From Ilumatobacter sp. (GTDB lineage Bacteria; Actinomycetota; Acidimicrobiia; Acidimicrobiales; Ilumatobacteraceae): a stretch of 13,395 bases of DNA. The notes beneath the pieces were generated by a model. It saw only the letters and a list, made by a program, of their open reading frames with translations. It made no database searches and was not told where the DNA came from. The stretch spans positions 1 to 13,395 of the forward strand of contig JABJAB010000043.1 of NCBI GenBank assembly GCA_018666235.1. Direction: 5' to 3'. Positions 1-6,485 of the stretch are shown here, piece by piece. The position numbers were made by a program, and so were the translations under genes. How positions within the stretch are numbered: position 1 is the first letter of the stretch; every line of letters starts with the position of its first letter.

Positions 1-44
1 GGTTGTCGCGCCGACGGGCCGCAACGGGCAGGGGTCAGCCGGAA

Positions 45-88
45 CCGGTCCGAGAACCGCTCGCAATGCAAGCGTGTCCTCGAACCGG
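45..88 (-). terminator. Compound stem-loop just after the SHOCT-protein gene; probable terminator or 3'-end stabiliser
   Basis: On the minus strand, starting 13 bases after the TGA stop at 102, CCGGTTCGAG (88-79) pairs with CTCGGACCGG (54-45). Inside it CGCTTGC (74-68) pairs with GCGAGCG (64-58) around an ATT loop. Each arm contains one pair that is G-U in the minus-strand RNA but would be an A-C mismatch in the plus-strand RNA, so the structure favours a minus-strand transcript. There is no following T-run, so this is not a textbook intrinsic terminator; hairpins without a U-tract are common in high-GC actinobacteria. The rest of 1-101 shows no gene I can support. Confidence 0.55.
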
Positions 89-101
89 ACCCGTGCAAGG
101 A

Positions 102-497
102 TCAAGCGAGGAGCTTGGCCTTTTGCGCTGCGAATTCTTCGTCGGTGATAACTCCGCTGTCGCGCAGTCCAGCCAACTTGGTGATCTCGTCGGCGGAACC
201 GGTTGCCGGGCCAGCGGTCTGACGAACGTACGACGCGAACTCGTCCTGTGCGGCCTGCTGCTGTTCGATGCTGCGCTTGGCCATATCGGAGCCATTGGCG
301 AGCAGGTAAATGAGGACGCCGAACCACGGCACGATGATCACGAAGATCAACCAGAAGGCTTTGGCGATTCCGCTCATCTCGTGGTTCCGGAAGACGTCCA
401 TGATGACCCTGAAGACCAGCATGATCCAGGCGAACCACAGGAAGAAGATCATCATCGACCAGAAGAGGCCCAAGATCGGATAGTCGTAAGCAAGCAT
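102..497 (-). CDS. Small membrane protein with PLDc_N-like helices and a C-terminal SHOCT domain
   Basis: This 131-residue protein has two strongly hydrophobic helices (about residues 9-34 and 46-67) separated by a short loop containing RNHEMSG. The W-rich second helix, ending PWFGVLIYLL, is the pattern of the 'phospholipase D nuclease N-terminal' membrane domain. A polar, Q-rich linker (about 75-100) follows, then a SHOCT motif (about 104-131: ITKLAGLRDSGVITDEEF followed by a K-L-L end). SHOCT is a short helical oligomerisation or localisation module; no enzymatic role is known or suggested here. The start is supported by AAAAGGA at 507-513, 9 bases upstream. The gene is divergent from the receptor-channel operon and is probably transcribed alone. 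Domain recognition is good; the cellular function is unknown. Confidence 0.88.
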   Translation of the reverse strand: MLAYDYPILGLFWSMMIFFLWFAWIMLVFRVIMDVFRNHEMSGIAKAFWLIFVIIVPWFGVLIYLLANGSDMAKRSIEQQQAAQDEFASYVRQTAGPATGSADEITKLAGLRDSGVITDEEFAAQKAKLLA

Positions 498-506
498 ATT
501 GCGTTG

Positions 507-513
507 TCCTTTT
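507..513 (-). promoter_or_regulatory. Ribosome binding site of the SHOCT membrane protein
   Basis: The minus strand reads AAAAGGA nine bases before the ATG at 497, a good Shine-Dalgarno match at normal spacing. It supports this start codon. Confidence 0.6.
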
Positions 514-523
514 CGCTTTCACG

Positions 524-541
524 GTTCGACACGTGTCGAAC
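524..541. promoter_or_regulatory. Perfect 18-bp palindrome in the divergent intergenic region; candidate operator
   Basis: GTTCGACACGTGTCGAAC reads identically on both strands with no spacer. It lies 27 bases upstream of the SHOCT-protein start and about 115 bases upstream of the first receptor gene, where a dimeric repressor or activator could act on either gene. A TAGTAT hexamer on the minus strand (560-555) could be a -10 element for the minus gene, which would place the palindrome at or just after its transcription start. No convincing -35 is visible. The regulator is not in the window. The perfect symmetry is seen directly; the operator role is inference. Confidence 0.45.
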
Positions 542-655
542 TCATTGCGAGTCCATACTAGGCCGAGAGCGCCCACCAAACGTGACCAGGCCTGAGTGAG
601 CAATTCGGCGCGCCGCCAGCTTTGACGAAGCGCCACTGCGGTGGCGAGCGTTCCC

Positions 656-2830
656 ATGCGGTATCTTTTTCTGGTGCGCGAGAATTTGGCGAGAATCGCA
701 TCTTGGCCACGGCGCATCGTCCGAAATATCTCCGTTGCGACCCGTTTGTCGTTGGTGATCGTCTTGGTCGCGCTGATCTCACTTGCCATCACCTCCATCG
801 TCGGGCTGCAACGGGGAGGCCAGATCGCCGACACGGTGCTGCAGGCCCGCGTGACCTCGCTCGGGGCGACCCGCGCTGACGAAGTCGAACGGTACGTGGG
901 AAGTCTGCAACGTGCTGCGGTCGGCCAGGCGATCAGCCCCAGCACTGCGCAGGCGATCAACGACTTCACCGACGCCTACAAAGAATTGAACTCAAGTCAG
1001 CCGAGCGCCGCCGACGAAACCGCGGTCAACGCCTTCTACGCCGACGTCATCGCTCCGGAGCTGGCAGATGTTCGCGGCCGTCCAGTGATTGCGACCGGCC
1101 TCGTACCCGACGCAGATGCTGCCATCAGCCTGCAAGCCGCCTACGTCGTCCCATCAGGCGAAGGCGACCTGGTCGCCGGAACGGGCGACGGCAACGACTG
1201 GTTTGGGCTCCACCGCGAGCTCCACGAGCCATTCGACGAGTTCACCATCCAGACCGGCGTGGACGACCTCTATCTCATCGAACCCGCTGCCAACACCATT
1301 GTCTATTCCACTGCCAAGGACATCGACTTTGGAACCAGCCTGCTGACCGGCCCACAGAGTGGATCGGCGTTGGCAGTGCTCATCCAATCGTTCGATAGCT
1401 CCCCTGAGCCCGGTGTCGCCAAGGTTCGCGATTTCACGAGTTACGCCGCGGCGGGTGACGAACCGAGCCTGTTCGTCGCAGCTCCGGTGTACGCCGACGG
1501 ATCGCTCGCAGGGTTCGTCGCCATGCGCATCGGACCTCAGCGGATCAGCTCGATCACGACGAATAACGGATCGTGGACGGCCGAGGGTCAGAGCGGCGAG
1601 ACCTACGTCGTGGCAGACGACAATCTGATGCGCACCGACGCTCGGCCCTTTCTCGAGGACGAAAGCGCCTACTTGACGACCGCCAGCGACCTCGGCAACG
1701 TCACCGAAAGCCAGTTGCGAGCGATGCGCACCTTCGGGACCACCGTGCTGTTTCAGCCGATCAACGACAACGACGTCGACGCCGCTTTGGAACTCGAACC
1801 AAGCCTGGCCGAGACGACCAGCTATCTCGGAGTTGAAGTCCTCCAAGCCCGCCGCGCCTTGGCCATTGATGGCCTTGACTGGGCGATGATCACCGACATC
1901 GAACTGCAAGAGATTGAACAGCCGGTGGTGGACTTCGCCCGCAATCTGCTGATCACGATCGCACTGTTCCTCGTGACCATTACCTTCATCGCCGCTCGCT
2001 GGTCGGACCGCCTCATGCGGACACTACGGATCGTCTCTTCTCGCTTGCGGGCGATTCGCAGCGGCGCGGGCATCGAAGCCGGAGCCAGCTCCGCCGCCGT
2101 TCCAGACGGAGCCCCGATCGAATTCGTCGAGCTTGCCGCAGACATCGACACCATGCTGGAAACACTTGCGAGCCGAAATGCCGATGCTGCCGAGCGTGCA
2201 GCCGAGCGACGGCGACTGCTCCGGCGAATCCTTCCGCCCCAGGCCGCGCAGCGTGCTGAGGCTGGCGACCGAAATGTCGTCGACCAAGTCGCCCACGCCA
2301 CGGTCGCAGTCATCGTCATTAGCGGACTTGGTCCGCTGATGCGATCGGGCGACAGTGAGACAGCCCGTGCCCTGCTCGATCAATTCGTCGAGGAGGCCGA
2401 CGCCTTGGCGCGCCAACGCGGTCTCGAACGAATCCGACTCACTGGGGACGCGTACTATGCAGCCTGCGGAACGGTTCGACCTCATATCGACCACGTCGCA
2501 CGCGCGGCGTCATTCGTGCTTGACGTTCAGGACCTCGTCCGCGATCTCGGCGACGAGCGTGAGCTGATCTCGATGACCGCCGGCATCGACTCAGGGCCAG
2601 TGACCGTTGGGCTCACCGGAGGAGCAGACCTTGCGTTCGATGCCTGGGGGCCGACCGTTCGACACGCTGCAGACTTGGCGCGGATGGACGGTCCGAACGC
2701 GATCTTTGCGACGCCCGCCGTGCAGGCGCAGTTGCCGGCGAGCTTCCTGACCGAGCCGCAGCCAGAGGGCAAAATGTCCAACATCGTGGTCATCTCCGGC
2801 CGAGCGCACGAAGGGGAGCCTGCCCGATGA
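656..2830 (+). CDS. Membrane receptor with Cache-like ectodomain and degenerate class III cyclase-homology domain
   Basis: The protein has 724 residues from ATG 656. It has a basic N-terminus, TM1 (about 30-50), a large extracellular region (51-428), TM2 (429-448), a weak HAMP-like and helical linker (449-538, with ILPPQAAQRAEAGD like the cyclase-linker helix), then a class III nucleotidyl cyclase-homology domain (about 543-715). Ectodomain motifs VYSTAKDIDFGT and GQSGETYVV suggest a dCache-type sensor. In the cyclase domain the second metal Asp survives (TGDAYY, D598), as does the base-contacting Asp (FDAWG, D662). The first metal Asp is V554, the base Lys is R594, and the transition-state Asn and Arg are R669 and D673. 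It is therefore probably catalytically impaired or a pseudo-cyclase. I prefer ATG 656 over GTG 641 because a hairpin covers the GTG. Its stop overlaps the channel start (ATGA), implying coupled translation. A paralogue lies at 4317-6485. Confidence 0.85.
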   Translation: MRYLFLVRENLARIASWPRRIVRNISVATRLSLVIVLVALISLAITSIVGLQRGGQIADTVLQARVTSLGATRADEVERYVGSLQRAAVGQAISPSTAQAINDFTDAYKELNSSQPSAADETAVNAFYADVIAPELADVRGRPVIATGLVPDADAAISLQAAYVVPSGEGDLVAGTGDGNDWFGLHRELHEPFDEFTIQTGVDDLYLIEPAANTIVYSTAKDIDFGTSLLTGPQSGSALAVLIQSFDSSPEPGVAKVRDFTSYAAAGDEPSLFVAAPVYADGSLAGFVAMRIGPQRISSITTNNGSWTAEGQSGETYVVADDNLMRTDARPFLEDESAYLTTASDLGNVTESQLRAMRTFGTTVLFQPINDNDVDAALELEPSLAETTSYLGVEVLQARRALAIDGLDWAMITDIELQEIEQPVVDFARNLLITIALFLVTITFIAARWSDRLMRTLRIVSSRLRAIRSGAGIEAGASSAAVPDGAPIEFVELAADIDTMLETLASRNADAAERAAERRRLLRRILPPQAAQRAEAGDRNVVDQVAHATVAVIVISGLGPLMRSGDSETARALLDQFVEEADALARQRGLERIRLTGDAYYAACGTVRPHIDHVARAASFVLDVQDLVRDLGDERELISMTAGIDSGPVTVGLTGGADLAFDAWGPTVRHAADLARMDGPNAIFATPAVQAQLPASFLTEPQPEGKMSNIVVISGRAHEGEPAR
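2811..2818 (+). promoter_or_regulatory. Ribosome binding site of the MscS-type channel gene
   Basis: AAGGGGAG lies 8 bases before ATG 2827, inside the end of the upstream receptor gene. This strong Shine-Dalgarno fixes the channel start. It suggests substantial translation of the channel, beyond reinitiation alone. Confidence 0.65.
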
Positions 2831-4320
2831 GCGACCTGTTCCCGGACTCGAGTGCAGCATGGGCGGCACTGATCATCATTGTCCTGCCGTTGCTGATCAT
2901 CGGCAGCGGCGAGGTGGAAGAACGCTTACGTCAGCGCGACTCCCCCTACCAGCCCGCGATCGGAACGCTCCGCGTCTGGGTCGTTCCGTTGTTGACGGTG
3001 TGGGTTCTTGCCCGAGCGCTCCTCGACGTCGCCGACGACAATCTCTTCATTCAACTCCTGGGCAGCGCCGTGCTGCTTGCAACTGCGGTCGCGGCCCTGT
3101 CTGCGTTCCGCGTCGTTGTCACCGAATTGGCCGATCGACCGCGGCGCACCGGCCGACGACCGATCCCGCGACTCCTTCTGGCCCTGCCGCGGCTCCTGCT
3201 CATCATCACGACCGCCTGGCTGCTCATCGCTGGTGTCTGGGGAGTCGATCTCTCCGCCTTACTCACCGCGCTCGGGGTGACCTCGCTGGTGATCTCCTTG
3301 GCCCTGCAGGACACGTTGAGCGGCATCGCCTCCGGGTTCACGCTGCTCGCAGACCAGCCGTTCAGCCCCGGCGACTGGATCGAGTCGAACGACATCGAAG
3401 GCCGCGTGATCGATGTGAACTGGCGCGCCACCCGCATTCAGGACCGCAACGGCGACCTTGTTGTGATTCCCAACGGTCAACTCGCCACAGCAACGATTGT
3501 CAACTTCGATCAGCCCAGCCGGCTGCATCGGGTCAAGGTGAGTGTCCAGATCGAGCGCAGCGCACCGCCCACCGCAGCGATCGCGATGTTGGTCGACGCT
3601 GCGCGGTCCACTCCCGGCGTCGTCGAGGACCCGCCCCCGTTTGCGCGAGTCACGCAAATCGCCGATCCCGTCGTTGACTATCAGGCGTCGATGTGGATTG
3701 AGGACTACAGCCTCGCGCCACAGGTCGAGGCCGACTTCGGTGCGCTTGTCTGGTACCTGTCGTATCGTCACGACGTCCCGCTGCCGAATCCCGCTCAGGA
3801 TGTGTACGTCTTCGACGGGGCCAAGACCGCGATCGAAGCAGAGGTCACCACTGCCGAGGTGCGGCGACGCATCGCCGATATACCGCTGGTCGCTGCGCTC
3901 GATGACGATGCCCTCGACAAATTGGCCGCAGTCGCTTCGATTGGTCAATACCAACGTGGCGAGACGATCATCGAAGAGGGCACCCAGCACGACCTGATGC
4001 TGATGCATGCCGGACGTGCCCGACTCGTGCTCCGCCGAGACAACGCTGAGGACCTCAACGTGGTGGACATCGAAGCGGGCGAGGCATTTGGTGTGTTGAG
4101 TGAGTCGCCGGTTTCGGATCGTGCGCTCGTCGTCGCGTCAACCGACTGCGAGGTGCTGAGGATTCCTCCCGAGGGATCGGGCAGCGCTATCGCGATCTCT
4201 CCTGATCTTGCCAACGTGTTGGACCAGCTCGCCGCAACCCGGCGGCGGCGAATCGAACGCGCGCTGCGACGCTCGGGCCGCGCAATCGATCCGACCCAGG
4301 CAGAAAGCGACGAGTCGTGA
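2827..4320 (+). CDS. MscS-superfamily channel with C-terminal cyclic-nucleotide-binding domain (bCNG-like)
   Basis: This 497-residue membrane channel has hydrophobic helices at about 11-26, 47-66, 76-98 and 116-140, and the pore-lining helix plus beta domain at about 144-228. The MscS pattern is clear: LALQDTLSGIASGF, then QPFSPGDWIE, GRVIDVNWRATRI and VVIPNGQLA. After the cytoplasmic alpha/beta region, a CRP-type cyclic-nucleotide-binding domain spans about 353-470. Its phosphate-binding cassette reads GEAFGVLSESPVSDRAL (418-434). The usual Glu of the FGE motif is V423, and R432 may be the conserved Arg, although downstream spacing is shifted by one residue. MscS proteins with such a domain form the bCNG group, thought to gate on nucleotide rather than membrane tension. 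The gene sits between two receptor paralogues with overlapping start and stop codons on both sides, so the three products probably work together. The arginine-rich tail (471-484) could contact lipid or partners. Confidence 0.92.
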   Translation: MSDLFPDSSAAWAALIIIVLPLLIIGSGEVEERLRQRDSPYQPAIGTLRVWVVPLLTVWVLARALLDVADDNLFIQLLGSAVLLATAVAALSAFRVVVTELADRPRRTGRRPIPRLLLALPRLLLIITTAWLLIAGVWGVDLSALLTALGVTSLVISLALQDTLSGIASGFTLLADQPFSPGDWIESNDIEGRVIDVNWRATRIQDRNGDLVVIPNGQLATATIVNFDQPSRLHRVKVSVQIERSAPPTAAIAMLVDAARSTPGVVEDPPPFARVTQIADPVVDYQASMWIEDYSLAPQVEADFGALVWYLSYRHDVPLPNPAQDVYVFDGAKTAIEAEVTTAEVRRRIADIPLVAALDDDALDKLAAVASIGQYQRGETIIEEGTQHDLMLMHAGRARLVLRRDNAEDLNVVDIEAGEAFGVLSESPVSDRALVVASTDCEVLRIPPEGSGSAIAISPDLANVLDQLAATRRRRIERALRRSGRAIDPTQAESDES

Positions 4321-6485
4321 GCACGACCGACAACGGCGCGGTCCAGAACAAGCTCATCGGGAACCCTGGCCTACGCCGGCAGGTGTCGGTCACCCTCGTC
4401 GGCGTTGCTCTCGTCTCGGTGCTGCTGCTCGCCTCGGTCAACTTTGTGTTCGCACGATTGTTGATCAACGACAGCGTCGAATCACAGCTGGCGGCCGTGC
4501 GCGACACTCGGGTGCAGGCGCTCGAAATCGGCGCCGATCGGCTGAAGTCGCGTGTGTCGTCGCTGGCGATCAACCCGAGCGTTGCTGAGGCGCTCGTCGA
4601 CCTTGCTCGAGAGTTCGACGCGCTCGACGGAGATCTCACGAGCGATCAGATTGAGGATCTCACCACACTGTACGACACCGAAGTCCTGCCCCCCTTCGTG
4701 CAGGCCGGTGTCGACATCAACTCGGCCGAACTCGTTCCGGCTTCGGCGGCAGGCCGTTCCGCCCAACGCCTGTACATCAGTGAGAACCCGAACGGAATCG
4801 GAGAACGCGACCAGCTCGACGATGCCGGCGATGGCTCGGGTTACAGCGCTGCCCATGCGACACATCACCCGATGCTTCGTGCCCTCTTAGAGAACGCCGG
4901 CATGTCCGACCTACTCCTCGTCAACTTCGACACCGGTGAGGTCGTGTACTCCACGAAGAAGCGGGTCGATCTGGGAACCAATAGCTACACGGGCCCCTAC
5001 GCCGACAGCGGGCTTGGCAGGGTCGTCGAGAAGCTCACGACCGTCGCCCCCGGCAATAGCGTCCTCTCCGACACGTTCTTCTATGTCCCGACCAGCGGTG
5101 AGCCCGTGTTCTTCCTTGCCGCTGCGGTGCGATCAGGAACCGACCTCGTCGGCGCACTGGTCACCGAGGTCCCCGTCCGCGCGTTGACGGATGTCATGAC
5201 CGCAGGGGAGGGCTGGCAGCGGCTGGGTCTCGGAGCAAGCGGAGAGAGCTACATCGTCGGCGGGGACCGAACGCTGCGCACCGAAACACGAGCTTGGTTG
5301 GAAGATCCAGCCGACTACCTCAGCCGCCACCTGGCGCAATTCGACGACCCTGGTGCCACCGACCTCATCGAGCTCATCGGCTCGCCTGTCCTTGTGCAAC
5401 CAGTCGACAACGCCGCTGTGACCGAAAGTCTTGACGGCAACCAGTTCTCCGGCACTGTCAAGAACTACCTCGGCACCAAGACGCTGGCGGCGTCGGGGCC
5501 TGCGGCCGTGGAAGGGGTCAACTGGGCAGTCGTCGTCGAAATCGACAAATCCGAAAGCGACACGGCGCTGAACTCACTGTTGCGACGGTTCGCCCTGGTT
5601 CTCGCCATCCTGCTGCCCGCGATCGCCATCTTCGGCGTCTTCCTCGCCCGCACTCTGACGAAGCCCGCCCAAACGCTTGTGCGGTCTGCCGAGCGCATCG
5701 CTGGCGGCGACCTCGACACCGAGATCAGCGACCTCGGCCAGAACGAACTCGGTGATCTCGGCCGCCAGCTCGGAGGCGTTGCCCGTCAACTCGAATCGCA
5801 AGAGCAAGCGATCGTCGACGAGGAACAGCACATCAACAATATCCTGAGCGCTCTCCTGCCGAACAGGCTCGTCGATCGCGTCCGGGGCGGCGAAGAGGCG
5901 ATCGGCGACGTCTTCGACACCGCAACGGTCGTGTCGATCACCATCGACGACGTCCCCTCGGCGATCGCGAACGACGCAGACCTCGCGTTGGAAGTGGCGG
6001 ATCGACTGAATGACGAAACCTTGGCGCTGGCAGAACGACACGGCGCTGAACGAATCCAACGGTCGTCGGCGAGCGAAATGTACTTGACCGGGCTGAACCA
6101 AGACGATGCCATGGTCCCCGACGCCACGGAGTTCGCTCTCGCAGCAATCCAGCTCGTCTCCGAGGTGGGAGCCGAGTTCGGTTTCGAGTTCGCCGCGCGA
6201 GCCGGAATATCGACCGGCGAGGTCGCAACCGGGGTCCTTGGCAACAGCCAACTGTCCTTCGGCGTGTGGGGCGACCCGACAGGCATGGCCATGACGCTCG
6301 CTTCGCTCGCGCTGCCCGGCCAAGTACTCGCAGACGGTTTCGTCGTCGAGCAGCTCGACCGCACCTGGGACATCGAGGAACTCGAAGAACTCGCAGGCCT
6401 TGCTGACGACATCCAAGCCCATGTCGTCAGCGGTCGCGTCGACGCCAGCGCCACTGCGACCAACGACCCAACGACATCTCGTTAG
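4317..6485 (+). CDS. Membrane receptor with Cache-like ectodomain, HAMP and strongly degenerate cyclase-homology domain
   Basis: This 722-residue paralogue of the 656-2830 product has TM1 (about 24-46), an ectodomain (47-423) and TM2 (424-444). A clear HAMP domain (445-492) carries LTKPAQTLVRSAERIAGGDL and NELGDL. A helical linker with NNILSALLPNRLVDRV (507-522) and a cyclase-homology domain (about 530-705) follow. The two ectodomains share VYST.K...LGT and G.SGE.Y motifs. Catalytic residues are almost all gone: by alignment the metal Asps are T542 and A585 (TGDAY has become SSASE), the base-binding Lys is Q581, the base-binding Asp is G649, and the transition-state Asn and Arg are G656 and T660. 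Class III cyclase activity is therefore unlikely and a regulatory role is inferred. The start is GTG overlapping the channel stop (GTGA) with only a weak Shine-Dalgarno, so translation probably depends on the channel gene. D544/D545 near the first metal position leave slight doubt about that one assignment. Confidence 0.86.
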   Translation: MSTTDNGAVQNKLIGNPGLRRQVSVTLVGVALVSVLLLASVNFVFARLLINDSVESQLAAVRDTRVQALEIGADRLKSRVSSLAINPSVAEALVDLAREFDALDGDLTSDQIEDLTTLYDTEVLPPFVQAGVDINSAELVPASAAGRSAQRLYISENPNGIGERDQLDDAGDGSGYSAAHATHHPMLRALLENAGMSDLLLVNFDTGEVVYSTKKRVDLGTNSYTGPYADSGLGRVVEKLTTVAPGNSVLSDTFFYVPTSGEPVFFLAAAVRSGTDLVGALVTEVPVRALTDVMTAGEGWQRLGLGASGESYIVGGDRTLRTETRAWLEDPADYLSRHLAQFDDPGATDLIELIGSPVLVQPVDNAAVTESLDGNQFSGTVKNYLGTKTLAASGPAAVEGVNWAVVVEIDKSESDTALNSLLRRFALVLAILLPAIAIFGVFLARTLTKPAQTLVRSAERIAGGDLDTEISDLGQNELGDLGRQLGGVARQLESQEQAIVDEEQHINNILSALLPNRLVDRVRGGEEAIGDVFDTATVVSITIDDVPSAIANDADLALEVADRLNDETLALAERHGAERIQRSSASEMYLTGLNQDDAMVPDATEFALAAIQLVSEVGAEFGFEFAARAGISTGEVATGVLGNSQLSFGVWGDPTGMAMTLASLALPGQVLADGFVVEQLDRTWDIEELEELAGLADDIQAHVVSGRVDASATATNDPTTSR

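Noticed and set aside
3..599. 198-codon plus-strand frame over the SHOCT gene
   Set aside because: It is the antisense of a clear two-helix SHOCT protein and its sequence (acidic and His-rich stretches) looks like a shadow.
656..6485. Heterodimer of the two receptors forming one complete cyclase active site
   Set aside because: Complementation would need each missing residue to be present in the partner. The first metal Asp and the Asn/Arg pair are absent from both by eye alignment.
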